Below are positions 21,901-36,600 of a stretch of 64,000 bases of DNA, piece by piece (positions within the stretch are counted from its first letter, which is position 1; the number at the start of each line of letters is the position of its first letter). The DNA comes from Rotaria macrura (Eukaryota > Rotifera > Eurotatoria > Philodinida > Philodinidae). The stretch spans positions 1-64,000 of the forward strand of contig OENT01000826.1 in assembly GCA_900239685.1 (NCBI GenBank). Direction: 5' to 3'. Made by a program: the position numbers and the translations under genes. The notes beneath the pieces are model-generated. The model was not told where the DNA came from. It saw nothing but the letters and a program-made list of their open reading frames with translations, and did no database searches.

Positions 21901-24900
21901 AAGTTTTTCGTCCAGCTGAACGAAGTCGTCTTGTTTATGAAACTCTTCTTCGTTGTCCATATCGATCATCGGAACAGTCATCTATTGGTAAGTTTGACTA
22001 ATTATATCGAGTACATATTTTTATTTTTGAAATTTTAAGAAGTAAAAAACGAAATTCTATTCGACATTTTAACTGATTTTCCTAGGTTATGAACTCGTTT
22101 TTTCCGTATTTGATTGTAAGCACTGTGTGATATTATTAACCTTTAACATCTGTCATTTAATCTGGATCTTTTGATTATGACTAAATGTAGAACTATAAAA
22201 TAATTTTGTATTGATTCTTTCACGTTAGTTTCTCGTTCAGGTGTGAACGGAACACAAGATGGCTTATCAGAAACCGATACGAAATCATTAAGTCACAGTT
22301 TCAAACTGAAGAAGCAACGAGCGCATGCAAGCGAAGAACAAACATTGAAAATCGAAGAAGTTTTTACATCAAGTACAAGACGATCAGGTATAATTTCATA
22401 TGGTTGATAGTTTTTGATTTTTCAAATAAATAAATCATCTCATTCAATTTATAGGAATGAAGGATACAGGTAAAAATGACAACAACCATTTATATGCGTT
22501 ACTCATACATATTTCACATTCTTGTTCTTTCTAATGTCTACTGCTTGTTAATCGTCTACTTATGTTTTCAGTTGAATTTGATTTAGTCTATCTGCTAGAG
22601 AAGTTTTAATTGATTGATTGATTGATGTTTAATGTTTGATTTTGCATGTCACTCCATACATATTTCGATAATATTTAAAAGCTATTTGTTGCTATAGGTA
22701 TTGAAGTATTACTTGAAGAAGGTGTATACGAAGCAGCATACCCATTGCACGACCAACTTATTAATGTTCATCATGCTGGTGAACCTCAAACATGGAATGA
22801 TCGAATGGTAAATTCATACTCTAATCACACTAGCAGATACTGAGATTTTGTAAGGTTTTGCTGTGGACTTTACAAGAAATCAAAGAAAAATGATAGTCTG
22901 AACCCTTACTTTATGAAGCGCGCATACATTATTCTTGTAGTATATTTCTTAAAGTATCTGAATTCACCTCAAGAACAACAAAAAAGAAAAGATAATTTTA
23001 GAATTTAGTCAAGAAACTCGCTACTGACACAGATTTTCATGGGATTCATTTGTTTTCCTCTCCTATCTTGACGACAACAAGTTACCTACATCGTTCGTAG
23101 AAATTATCAGATTTTATGTTTCGATTTAACAGTAGAATCATATTGAAAAAATCTCAAAGCATCTACATGAAGCCAACCTCATGAAGAGTAGTCCCTGTGC
23201 TAAATTTCAAGTTGTCTTACGAAACATAGTTTCTCTTGTATTTCTTAGAAGGAGTTACCCTCAAACATCTCACTACTGCCGTACATGAGTAGTATTGTTT
23301 CAACAGTAAGTTAATGGTACCTATTATTTTTAGATCGCTCATAATTGAATTAGGTCTAGCTGTTCAAGCTAATCTCGATTAGTAATATGTAGAGTAGATG
23401 ATAAGCGAATTTACTGAGATCAGGACCATAGCGAAACTATTGCGAGTTTGGATATGTCTGACGCCGATGGAAACACAATTTATTAGCTAGAAGTCTATGC
23501 TAATCCAAGGAACATCTTATCTCTCATCCAAGTCTTCAGAGAATTTCATAATGTAGTCGGGAGTAAAGTTCATATCAACTATTGAAAATATTTTTTTTTC
23601 GGATCGTAATTATCTTTTAATTCATATTCATTTTCGGAAAGAAGAAAACTGATTGGTACATATACTATTGGATTCTACTGAATAATCTGAGTTAACAAGA
23701 AACTACATCAAGTGAATGTTTTCTTTTTCAAAACTAATAACTACTAGTTTAAAAACATCTAAGACGATTATTCGTACTCATATACAGAATCATAGCATAA
23801 CATTTTACATAAATATCATCAATTTACTTTCAGCAAGAGAATGATCATGAGATAATGACTTTTCGTTTTATTACATTTATCCTTGGTCTACGTGTTTTGA
23901 TAAAATAAAACTATTATTTTCAGAAGCTTTACCATCGTTGGGCAAAACTGAATAATATATTTCGTATTCAACCCATTCGTGAAATAAGAGATTATTATGG
24001 TGAACGTTTAGCCTTTTACTTTGCTTGGCTTGGATGGTATAATTCATTATTAATTATTCCATCGATTCTCGGAATATTTGTTCTTCTATGGGGTCTTCTT
24101 TCGGTTAAATATGATAAACCAACACTCGACATATGCAATGCAACTTCCAGTTATTTAATGTGTCCAAAAATTGTAAAGAAAATAAACGAGGAAATTTTAA
24201 TTTTAATTTGATTTGTGTTCCTTGTAATTTGCGATTTTTAGGATCGACAAACATATTGGTTTTTAAATGAAACTTGTTTCACTGCAAAAGTATGTCGAAA
24301 AAACATATTATAACTAATAATATCAACCGGCCATTCTTTTTTTTAGATGTCCTATGTTTTTGATAATTCAGCGTCCGTTGCTTTTGCTATTCTGATAAGC
24401 ATATTTGCTGTCAGTGTTAATTTTCTGTGGCGGCGTCATGAATTTCGACTTCAATATGAATGGGATATGGTAATAGAGAATATCATGAATTATAATATGC
24501 AAACGAGTATGAGTTTTATTGTACATTTTTGTTTTCTTGATTAGACTGACATTGCTGAAGATACCGACACATTACGACCAGATTTCGAACGACGTGCTGA
24601 AAAAACCGTTATAAATAAAGTGACCGACAAAGTTGAACCATACGTGCCCACTTATAAAAGATTTCTGTACTATACGTATGCATCTTCTGTTAATAGAATT
24701 TTATATTCATGAAAAATAATATGATTATTTTTAGATCATCGTTTTCAATCGTAGTATTGATGGTTTTACTTGTTCTAGGTGTTGTTGCTGGTATTGTTGT
24801 CTATCGGTAAAATAGAATTATCCCGCTTTTTTTCCTTTGTTTAAATCTTGATCATAGATGACTTGTTTCTTTATTAGGTTAAGTTTATCAGCTGCATTTA

Positions 24901-27900
24901 ATTCGATTGATCGAGAAATGTGGATTTATCGATGGAAACCAATTATTGTTCCAATAACTGGAGGTATTGAAAAGAAAAGCATAATCAATGAATGAGTAAT
25001 GAATCAATTAGAGAAAATTCTTCGAGTGATCTAATTTGAGAAAAAAATTTTCTTTGCTTAGATAACGTTTCGATATTCTTACGGAAGAATAAATGTGCAT
25101 ATGAGCAGCTTTTGAATCAATAGTGATCACACCAATCAAAATCGATTAGATTTGTCATATGAATTTTTATGATATTTGCTTGGATTTTTAAACGAACCCT
25201 AGATTTTATGTGAAGCATTCGATTAGTGAGTGATATGTTCTTCTTTCAGGAGCATTATATAAAAACATGGAATGTGCTGCATGAAGCAGACAGAAATGGA
25301 TAATGTTTAATCTCGAATAACTGTCGATGTGTAATATTTAGAAGAATATTTTTTTCTCCTATGTGTATTCTTACCTAAATTAGTCCTTTTACAATGATTT
25401 TTCTAATTATCTGATGCTCTTTAATTCTTACTTTGCTCATCATTGATTTAAATATCAGTTGATTTCGCCCCTGTATTACAATATAATAGATTCATGAATT
25501 AATATCAATTTTGTATTGTAAGCTCAAATAAATATTGATGCACTCGTACAATGGTTGTTACAGAGAACGAATAATTTCTTATGCCCTATACTCACTAGTA
25601 GTCTTAAAGTCGAACTCAAGAGAAATCAAAGCTGTATTTTGAGTATGCAGAGTTCTAGGAAACCTTTATGATACTCGTAGAGGTTTCTTAATCTAGATAT
25701 TTTTATATCACTTTGACACTTTTCGTTTTCGAAGATGCTTTAATTAGAAGTGCTGTATCTAGTAATCGAATGATGGACACGTAATCATATCAGTCTTTCA
25801 ATATGATTCTTACGAAACAATGTTAAAACGAGCCACCTGATAAGATTCTATCCAGAATCATCATTCAATATGTTTTCTGGCATGATTTATACGCGTTGTA
25901 TGTAAACGTCTTCATTCGTTCTTCGATATGGCGTAGGATTTCTCTAGTATTTTCATTCATGTGTCAAGTTCGTTTTTTTTATTGCAGTATATCTTATCGA
26001 TATCGTTCGACCTTACTAAAATTATCAAAGAAATGACAAGAATTTCCTTGCTGAAACGATTTTCTCTTGATATCTAAATAGATGAAATAGTAAAAACTTT
26101 ACGAGTTTCTTTTTTATCATGATTTCATTTCGATAGATAACGATGAAGATTTCGTAGAAGTACACTTTTATTCAGGTCTATAATCAATACTTGATGAATG
26201 CATAATCTCAACTCATCTTTTCCTATTGTTACAAAATGCAAAAAGAAACAATCATTTTAAAAGTTTACAATTAAAAATACATTATTATCATCACATTCAT
26301 TCGATATATTCCTATTTATTTAGATCACAAACATTCTCGCATGAATAAAACAGATATAGAGTATTACTACAGAGATTTCTACGTATATTACAACTTTTAC
26401 TTCGAAACATTCTCTAGATTTCAGTTGATTTCAAGTTCGAATTGTCTACTAGTTACCCCTTGACTCTTAGTTACCTTGTATAAAAGACCAAAGTTTTTGA
26501 ATGAATCTGACTACTCAAACGCTCTACTTAATACAACGTTTCCTTGTCGCTAGATGATCTTTCAATAGTTAAAAATAGAAATGACAGTACACATCCCATC
26601 AGTAACAAACAAAGTTTTGAACGAGTTTATTCTTGACTGCATAGTTTGTAACAAGAAAAAATGAAATTCAATACCAGCACTACACGAAAATTTCGTACAA
26701 TAGAAAAGTATTGCTAGAGCTTCTGAATCCGCTTAAAGTCAATAGTAATCTTTGTAATCTGTTTATTATTTCATTCATGAAGTTCAGTCAAAATCATTGA
26801 CAGCTTCTAAAGCTTCTGAAAATTTTGAAGCTACTTCTCTCCTTCTTAATCGTACTTTGCGGATACTTATGCTTGAAAAAACTTACTATTGATAGAAAAC
26901 GGTCTTCAGCCGTTGCACGATTGTAACCGAATTCCATGGATTCATCCATTAAATAGATATATAATTCTATCAATCTTTTCAATATGGTACGATAATGGTC
27001 ATCGAGATGTTTTGGATGTTGTTTTTCTCTGTCTTAATGTTTTAACATTTGAAATTTCCGCTCTTTCTTTTTGCATCTAAACATGCTTAATAAATAGTTC
27101 GAAATAGAATTTTCCTATGTTTAGCATTAATTAATTTGTTCATAATTCTCATTTTACAATATTTCTACGAAATTCTTGCCATATGGTTAACAGACGTTGA
27201 ATTACATCGAACTGATAAAACTTATGAAGCAAGTTTAACGATAAAAATGTTTTTATTTCAATTCGTCAACTACTACGCAAGTATATTCTACATAGCATTA
27301 ATAAAACCATTAATTATCTACAATCCAACATATCTTGATCGACATTCGAAAGCATTTCGTCTAGAAGAATGTGATGTAAATGGTTGTGTATGGGAATTAT
27401 CAATACAATTAATAATTATAATGATTGGTAAACAACTTATTTCGAATATATGGGAATTTTATTTTTCAAAATTATGGAATATTTGTCGAAAATGCATTAC
27501 GTTTCGTCATATAGTTCGACAAATAAACGAACGTAATGCTAAAATAAAACGAAAGGACGAACAAAACTCAACAGCATATTTAAAACGTTCATATGAAGAA
27601 GATTTTTTATTACAACCATTTGAATTGACAACATTATTTTATGAATATTTAGAAATTATTTTGCAATTTGGCTTTATAACATTTTTTTGTCTATCATTTC
27701 CATTAGCACCATTGTTTGCATTTATAAATAATATATTCGAAATTCGTATTGATGCTCTTAAAGTAGTCAAAGAATTTCGTCGACCAGTTGCACGACGTGC
27801 AATGGGTATTGGTACATGGAATTCAATATTGACGATCATGGCTAAAATAACTGTTCTATCAAATGCTTTTTTAATTGCTATCACATCAGAATATATTCCT

Positions 27901-28693
27901 CGACAAGTTTATTATTGGACAGTTGGAAATTATTCATTGAACGGTTTTCTTGATCATACATTAGCACCTTTTCATTCAAGTGATTTTCCATCAACTATTA
28001 ATCGTACACTACTTGAATGTGAATTTATTGAATCTCGTTTAATTGACTTATCTAAACAATCACTTTTCTTTTTACCATTTGCTCAATCATATCATTTATC
28101 ATCGTTTGATTGTAATTCAACATTAGCAACTGAAATACGTTCACAAATTGATTTCTCGACTTGCTATTATAAAGATTATCGATTAGTTTGTATTTGTATT
28201 TTCTTTTTGAATTTTTAATGTTGCTTCTCTTTATTAATCAAGGATCACACACGAAATTATGGACGTTCATACATGTTTTATTATGTGATGGTTGCTCGAT
28301 TAGCGTTTGTTATTGTTTTTGAAGTAAAGTTTCTCTTACAATACTGATTTGAACAAGAATTATTGATCATCGTTTGTTTTCAGCATTTTGTATATAGTGT
28401 TCTTTTTCTTGTTCGACATCTAATTGCACGTGTACCACGCAATGTTCGAGCTCAACTTGATCGATGCCGATATCTAGTACAACAAATGTACTGGTGTGTA
28501 TCCTAATTGTTGAAATTTATTCTTAGATGCATTCGTTTCGTTGATATATCATAGGGGTGCTGAATTGTATGCTCAAAATCCAAACCTTATTAGAAAAGAT
28601 GAAAATCGTGTTCACTGTGATGAAGAAGATGATGAACATAATCGACAAAGAACTCTGCCTTCACTTATGACAAATCCAAATGATGAGCAATAA
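18920..28693 (+). CDS. Anoctamin (TMEM16) family membrane protein
   Basis: Membrane protein of the Ca2+-activated chloride channel / lipid scramblase family. Exons: 18920-18989, 19173-19259, 19917-19975, 20212-20442, 20498-20770, 21457-21582, 21639-21814, 21872-21987, 22241-22387, 22455-22469, 22698-22807, 23924-24172, 24242-24289, 24347-24469, 24545-24675, 24735-24806, 24878-24963, 27125-28185, 28243-28323, 28384-28493, 28555-28693. Phases are consistent and give about 1169 residues. The cytosolic N-terminal domain (IDYILVYTR, LPFSENKAPL, FRPAERSRLVYETL, YPLHDQ) precedes the membrane region, which starts at IREIRDYYGERLAFYFAWLG. Ca2+-site acidic residues match TMEM16A positions: E817 (E654), E880 and E883 (E702, E705), E912 and D916 (E734, D738). 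The N650 position is Ser813. Further signatures are FPLAPLFAF and SEYIPRQVYY. The first exon is the least certain. Channel versus scramblase activity and subfamily cannot be assigned. Confidence 0.93.
24964..27124 (+). other. Large (2.2 kb) intron of the anoctamin gene
   Basis: It runs from GTATTG to GTTTAG between the exon ending PIIVPITG and the transmembrane exon starting ALINLF. It is the longest intron of the gene. No nested gene or repeat is recognised inside; a short minus-strand open frame at 26794-26982 is not supported. Confidence 0.7.
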
Positions 28694-28780
28694 TTCCTTA
28701 TATCATCACGTTATATTTGTGATATCAGTTGTATTGTATTCTGTTCAATTGTGCTTTCTGTTACTTATTTTTGTTTGTGA

Positions 28781-28786
28781 AATAAA
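28781..28786 (+). terminator. Polyadenylation signal AATAAA of the anoctamin gene
   Basis: A canonical AATAAA lies 88 bases after the stop codon, in a T-rich context. It is the first canonical signal downstream. Confidence 0.55.
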
Positions 28787-29196
28787 TGATTATTCTTCCT
28801 TTCTGTTACTTGTGTAAGAAATTATTCAGTTTCTTCGTACATTCCAGTCATGACATCCGTTTGACCTGTTCAACTTTGTTGATGTTGTTAAGATGATTAT
28901 TATCATTATTATCATGATGGATATGTAAACTACTGACTCTGTTTTATTTATTGTACTTCTATTTGTGTAGTTTTGTCAGATGAAGTCTCGCTTATTCCTG
29001 TTTATTGATCATAATTAAAACTAGTTTTACTCAAAATCAGTTGAAACCGGAATATTCATTATTATTGTCTCAAGTAAACAGTAATTTATCGTACAATGCA
29101 ACGAAATTCTTTTTAAAAGTAATTACTCCAAAGATCAGACAAGAAAAAAAAACCATTTCAGATATATAGAATATATATATATGTAAATTTAGTGCA

Positions 29197-29206
29197 TTTA
29201 TTTATT
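29197..29206 (-). terminator. Polyadenylation signal(s) of the ankyrin/SOCS-box gene
   Basis: TTTATTTATT on the plus strand gives overlapping AATAAA motifs on the minus strand, about 90 bases after the stop codon at 29297. The anoctamin and ankyrin genes converge with about 600 bp between their stop codons. Confidence 0.5.
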
Positions 29207-29296
29207 CACATTTATATTCATTTTAATATACAAAAATACATAGTAGATCAATCATTCATAGTGAAACTAATGAACATGATTAGTACGAGTCTTTTG

Positions 29297-32200
29297 TTAA
29301 AATGTGGATTGTAAAAGAAAACCTTGAAGATGTCGAGGCACATCCATTTTTTGGAATATTTTTTCCGATGGAACATTGACTTTTCTTCGAATTAATTTTC
29401 GTGCAATTTCAGATAATCGTAATGGAGTTGACCGTAAATTCTCTAGTTGTTTCCGAAGTATTTCTACATGTTCACTTGGTTGCTCAGAATTAAGTTGAGG
29501 AAGCATAAAACGATCAATAATTGAATAGAGTTGTTCAGCGTTATAATAGTAATGTGCAAATTGAACAACTTTCAAAAAATATTCACAAACACTAATAAAT
29601 TCTTTATCCTTCTTATTTAATAGTACGACATTATCGTGATGTAATGATATTGAATGTAAAAGTTGAAAAATAAATTTGGTTTTATCCATAATTGATACAC
29701 AATTGTACTCCAATAAAGTTAAATAAAACGAAGGAGAGTCATTGATCAATGGACATGGATATGTTGGTAATTTTGATGAAAATAAATAAGCACCTTTTTC
29801 CAAGAGATCACGAAGATGTTCCGTATCAATATCATGATGATGTAATTGTGCACGATCGAAAAGAAGATCAAGAATTGTTTCACAATAATGTTTTTCATTA
29901 ATATTAGGATTCTTGCGCTATAAAACAATAAAAAAAAATGATAATAGTGTTCATTTAGTTACTATACTTATTATGAAAAAGAAGGCGGACTAATGAAAAC
30001 TATTCAGATGAACATCTCTGACGGTAAGTTTCATTTGGAAGATTTCAGAAAATGGTAGTCAGTAGAATGTAAACATAAATACAACGTGCACGAATCGAAT
30101 CATCGAAATTTACTTAGAATCAGTTGGAAAGAGCTGTAACTCAAATATTGAACATGATCGGTGCTTTTTTTTGTAGAATCTTTCGTTTTAAAAATGAGAG
30201 AGCCTAATAATGAAAGCAAGTGAGCGAAGTATCGAACTTTTCGCAGTTCCTCCGCATCGTTGATGCAGTGAGTAGTCACAGAAGAATTAAAGAAAAAATA
30301 CAGAAACTAAACATGAAATTGTAACACTTTGGAAAATAGATCAGGTCGAGATATCTATGGAAGAACAACTCACATGATAGTACTCAGTTTCATCTAGGTC
30401 GATATTCACAACAAAGAATTTGAGTGGAGGTATCGATTAATTTGTAAGAAAAACAACAACTAGACGATAGATTGCTTTAAATAAATAGTGTTGTACTAAG
30501 AAACAACATATATGGTGTAGTGAAAATATTGTATGTCATGCATACTGATGATGATCATGTCTAGTATTGAAATAAGAAATATTGGACTATCTATTTAGAA
30601 AAAAGATTGTAGAGAACTCAATGAGTCATCATGATGAATCAGGAAAATAAAGCAATTTAGTTTTGTTTGTCAACATCAATCGTTCGATCATCACATTTAC
30701 TAACACCGCATGGAAAAATAGAATAGGTTATTGTCTACGGAAAAAAGCAAGCTTAAACACATCATGACGTTCATCTGTCAATCTAGACGTAATTCAGAAA
30801 AAATATGTCATATATGCTTGTTTGATAGTGTATTGTTCCTCTCATCTTCTAAATTCTGAGAGTAATAGAACCATCATCGCAAACGAAATTATTCGTGATC
30901 GATCGATCAAGGAATATAGTAAGTAAAGTAGACATATCCGAATATTATTCTAATGACTGTTTTATGTTAGGTTCTTTGTTAAAATATTATCGAAGATTGA
31001 TCATAGAACTCAAGTGTTTTTTTATACGAAAGCTACGAAAGACTTCTACCTTTTCCGATTCATCAGAATGACCTATCTCAAGAACTTAGATCAAAGAAAA
31101 AACATTTTGTCAAAGTATGTGACATGACGCTCGTAATGACACATTTTGAATTTCAAAAACTCCCTTTTTCAGTAAGTATTGGATAGAATTTAATATCGAC
31201 TTACCAGCCAATAATCGATAAAATATTTAACTGCATCTCGATCACCGTGTTGAATAATTGTAAATAAAAATGTTCCTTTCGGTTCATCAACTTTTTCATA
31301 TGTACACCCTTGTTGCATTAGAAATTCGACTATTTCTAATGAATTTGAACTTTTTAGTAAACAAGCATAATGTAGTGGTGTGTGTCCATTGGAACATTTT
31401 GCCATAACATTTACCTTGTAATTTAATATGAGATGTTTCACAACATTGAGTTTGCCTAGCATACATGCTAAAATTAATGGTGTCATTCGACAGTCATTAT
31501 CTTGATCATCGAGTAATCGTTCATGTTCACCCTTATATAAATCAAGAAGATTTAAATTATAATCTTCAGCTTGCGATGACATTAGACCAACATGAATCGG
31601 CAAATAATTGTGATTATCCCGAAGATCGATACGTCCACCACACGATATAAGATATTGAACAAGATCAAAATCATTGCTAGTAAATGCATGAAATATTGGT
31701 GTTTGCTGATAACAGTTCAATGCATTAACATTCAAAAGACCGAATTCAACAAGATGAAAAACACATTTCATACAATCACTTTTACAAGCTAAGTGTAATG
31801 CTGTGTTCTGTTCACTATCAACAGCTTTAACATCAGCACCATTTTTCATTAGAAAATACACAACATCCGCTTGTTTGCAATTGGCTGCTAATAAAATTGG
31901 TCTCATGCCATCTGCTGCTGGCTCATTAATCAATGCTTTTCCATCTTGTTTTTTAACAAGACTACTGACTAGTTTTAATGCATTTGTCGGATGTTGTACA
32001 GCTAAATGTAATGGTGTATCACCAACACGATCTCGAATTTTGATGACTATATCGTTTTCGAGAAGTAAATCAACAATTTTTTCATCTCCATGACTTATAC
32101 CATAGAATAAACTGTTTCGATTAGTATCATCAACTGCATTGATATTAATAGTAGGCGTATGTAATAATAATGATACTAATTCATAATTACCCATTTGACA

Positions 32201-33678
32201 TGCAATATGAAGTGACTGTCTTGAATAAAGATCTTTTTTGATTATTGAAACATTGTTTTCAATTAATAAACGACATAAATCAATGGATTGATTGATCGTA
32301 CATACCATAAATGGATCAATTGATTGTTCATTTCGTTTTTCAAGATCAAATACACCGTTCTTGTCATCGAGTAATGCTTGAAGTAGATTTAAACGTTTTG
32401 AAACATTTGTACACATACATGCATGATGCACAGCTGTATTACCAATGGCATCACAAGCATTTCGTTCAAGACGAGGTTGCTTAAGTAAAAATTCAAGACC
32501 ACCGAGAAAACATTGATCAATAGCAATCATCAGTGGTGTTCTTCCATCGTTAGTTGCTTTATTTAACATGTCAGGTTGATGTTCAAGGAAAAGTTGCATC
32601 AATAGAAGATTTTCACTGACACATGCATATATTAAATATGAATGACCTTGACTGTCTTTAATTTTTAAATCGATGATATGACTATTTTTTTGATAATTAT
32701 CTAGTAGATATTTAAGTAAATCATATTGCTGTTGTTGTTCTTCAGTGTTAATGGCTTCAGCATATGATGGCATGCAAAGAAAGTGAATTGGCGTGCGACC
32801 AAAATTGTCTTGATCTGTAAGTCGAGCACCTTTGGAGATTAAAAGCTCGATTAAAGTTTGATTTCGTGCCCAACATGCATAATGAATCGGTTGAATATTC
32901 AATTGATCATGTGCAGTAATATATGCACCATGTTCGATAAGATCTTGTGCTATTTGTGTTGTATGTTTTGCTCGACATGCCCAATGAAGTGGTGTTGTTG
33001 ATTCTGTTGATGTCGTATTAACTTGTGCACCATTATTTAATAATAGTCTAGCTGTATGAGCATACGATGGAAATCGTTTGGGGAAATATTTTGACCAAAG
33101 ACATACAAGTTGAAGTGCAGTTAAATTACGAATAATTTCTTTTTTATTTGTTTTAAAATTTTCATATATCAATGAAAATGTCTCATTGACATCTTGTTTA
33201 TTTCGAATAAATAATGAACATACTTGACTGAAGCCATATATACATGATTCATGAAATGCACTCATTGTTGACGAGACGATTTTATCCTTTTTATAATGTT
33301 CAACATTTTTTTCTAATAAGTATTTAACCATTTCATAACTTTGAATATCGTAAAGAAAACGTAATAGAGCATCAACTTTATCACTATATGAGCTGTTTGT
33401 CAATAAATCTGCATAGAATGTATCTAACTCAGTCAATGAACGTTGCTCCCATAATTCAACAAGATGAAGAAGATCAGGAACCCAATCTCGAATGTACTCC
33501 GCTACAAAAGCACATTCAAAACTATGAACATAATCATGTAATAATATCACTTACCATCGATTGTATCAGACTCGGTTAATTTACGTGATAGTTCAGTGAC
33601 ATCATGTAGATAATTTTCTTCGTTGTTTAATTTCCAGAAATCGTAAATTAAGGATATCTTATGTGTATCAAGTAACAT
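29297..33678 (-). CDS. Long ankyrin-repeat protein with C-terminal SOCS box (ASB-like)
   Basis: Likely substrate-recognition subunit of a Cullin-RING (Cul5-Elongin B/C type) ubiquitin ligase. Exons on the minus strand are 33678-33555, 33501-31205 and 29917-29297 (phases 1 then 0; introns 53 and 1287 nt), giving 1013 residues. The central part (about residues 60-800) has some 15-18 ankyrin repeats, with motifs such as TPLHWACRAKH, TALHLACKS and TPLHYACLL. The C-terminus (about residues 970-1013) has a SOCS-box pattern: LRLSEIARKLIRR, then VPRHLQGFLL just before the stop. ASB proteins usually have 300-600 residues, so this one is unusually long. The ATG at 33678 was chosen because the frame upstream contains only a TTG and no earlier ATG. 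Substrate and exact orthology are unknown. Confidence 0.85.
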
Positions 33679-36600
33679 TTTTTCGGCGTGTTGTAATCGA
33701 AATAGATAAATTTGTATGGATCTTATCAAATTTTTTTCGATATTTATACGATACCAAATAAAAAATAAACGACGACATTCTGATCATCTTCGTAAATTAT
33801 CTGCTGGACACTATCACGTGGAATATATGATCACGTCTCTAATCACGCATATAGGTCGATATTCTTTTGTATATTACATAATCATGCTTGTCAAAAACTT
33901 GCGCAATTGAAGCACGCGTGCTATGATTACATGTTTTTCTGTTACGCATGACATAGTAATGAAAAAAATAAGCAATAATGAACTTTGATTTGTCTCCGAA
34001 ATAGACGTCAGGGGAGGGGATTGCACTCGGATGTCACCTTGAATCAGTTACATTTGTAATAATATGACGTGTTACTTTAATGTATACAAATCGAATCAGA
34101 AAATTACTAGACTATGTATAGTTTGAAAAACATCCATGTACAGAAAATTTTCAATATAATAATGAAATTCTAAAGAGTAAATTTTTGTTTTTCTTGTCAA
34201 ATCTACACTTCAATTTAAAAAATAGTATTAAAATGTTGAAATTATTTCATGTACTATTAATTCAGATGATCATAGCTTGTGAGAACTGTTGTAACTTTTG
34301 ATTGTCGCCAAGTGATGTTGAAAACTTAAAAGAATATAATTCTATTTCTATTTATTGAATTACTACCGAAAACTAATATGCAACGAATCCATCGATCTTA
34401 TCAAGAAGTTAGACGATGATAATTCTGAGAACGAAAAATATTGTCTGTTTTTGGTTGATCAAATCTATAGAATTGAGTCTATATTCTTCTCTAAAACGAA
34501 TAGTATCCAACTTTGATGCATACGATTACTCATATCTACATCATTTTACAACTTAGAATGTCGATTTTTCCCTACTTCGAATAAGAATATTAAAAAAAAA
34601 ATTATTTGGAAATTTCTAAAATAAATTAACTAGTCAGCAATACAAATTTATAAGCAATTAGAAACATGTCTTTCGTTTGCTTGCATTTGTCTTAAATGAA
34701 CGTTCAATAACAAAATGTCTTGTCGGATTCAAACAAATAATATATGCATTAATTTTATTCAATTTTTGATATTCAAATGTGTCATAGCGATTCTTTTTCT
34801 CTATGTTGAAATTATTATCAATATATATATATATTTAACTGAATTTCATGTACAACTAGTCTGTGTTTAATTGAAATTTAATCTTGGTAAACGATATCAA
34901 GCATTGATTTTGATAGAACATCGTATGTCTTACAACATTGTATTAAGGGTTCATTGAGAAAAATTAAAGTGCTTAGAACTTTTCTGTTTTTTTGGTTCTT
35001 TTCTCTTTCATTCAATTTTTCATGAAGAAAATCCTTGAAAATTTTAAATTAATATTTTTTATTTACCCAAGTGATTGATTAGGAGCAACAGAAAAAAGCC
35101 GTGCTATATTAATTAAGTTAATACTATTAACTTAATTGTGCACGAGGAAAGTATCGTTCATTGGCAAATATGATAGTTATAGAGCATGTAAGGAATCAGT
35201 TTTTATTGATGATAACAATTGACCACTATTGTAATTAAGTGAAGTGTTTATAATGCTTGAACTTGCATATAAATGATTCCACATTGTACTAGCTTTCATT
35301 ATTCAATCATCGTCTGACAGTCATTCTTGCCTATATTCTCAAGTTATACTTTATTTCAAACTATAATGAAAAGATTTTTGACATTTTGAATATTTCAGAC
35401 GACTTTGTATCAATAAATCAAACAGAACACTTTCAAAATGCCTTGCTTCCAAATATGAACAGAAATCCAAGTGTATGCTTTCACTTTTTAATTCATTCCA
35501 ATTATTTTAGCCTTGTATTATATTAAAGGAATTTCTACTGAACGTGATAGGTTATGCTTGCCGCGTTTATTAGTCTTCATTATAAAGTACAATGTTATTG
35601 AAGTGTATAAACTTCGTATAGACAAGAAAAGCTTCAATAATCATTCAAAAAACATCAATTTATCATATGTATTAACACATAGCTACTCTCACTAGTCTGA
35701 TTTACCGTTTGAACAAATGATAGTTGAGCATATTTTTTTTTCACTAATGTGATCTTTGATTTTATTCATTTAAAAACAAATAACGTTCGTGATGATCTAA
35801 CTCGTGTCGTTGAGAAGTTGTATCTACTTAAATTAAATATTCGATGTCTGATCAACTCACGAAAATAATAAATTATATAACGAGTTCAACACAAACTATC
35901 AATATCCATAGACGCATTCGGAGGGGAGAAATCAAAGTAGTCATTCAACGCACCATTAATCAAATTCAAATTACACACGTATTCACATTTAGAATCAAAT
36001 CATCCATATGCTCACGGTTATTCATAGATATGATTTGGTTAGCAGGCCCTCATGTCGTAGTTTTAAGAACGAAGCACGCTTTTAAAAGCTTTGCATTTTG
36101 ATAATCTCTGTTAGAAAGTCAGCAGTCAACATAGAAGTATTTCTTTGACTTTATGACTCATCTCATCCAATTGAATCTCTATTCATCAATAACCATGACA
36201 ATATTAGTCATAGAAATGGCCAGAGGTTCGTATGATTTTTGATTTCACTAGATGAAGAAAGCATGCCAATCTAACTACAGCGCAATTGATTTCTTGCTAG
36301 CATTACTATGGTTTGTACATCGTCTACATGACACATAAAACAAACGCAGATAACATATAATAAAAACTTGATCTAAATAACTATCGATCTGAACTATATG
36401 AATAGGGGATATTGCATGACATCAACGGTTTCATTTGAAATAATCAAGTAAACATAGTTAAAACGTGTATTCATTCAGGTTTCATAGCTCGTTTTTCTTG
36501 TTTCAACAATGGTGAGTTTTCTTGTGTGACACGTTTTTGGTGAACGTGTTATTTTTTGAATAAACAAAATACGTACATGCCCATAAAAGTTACATTTTCA

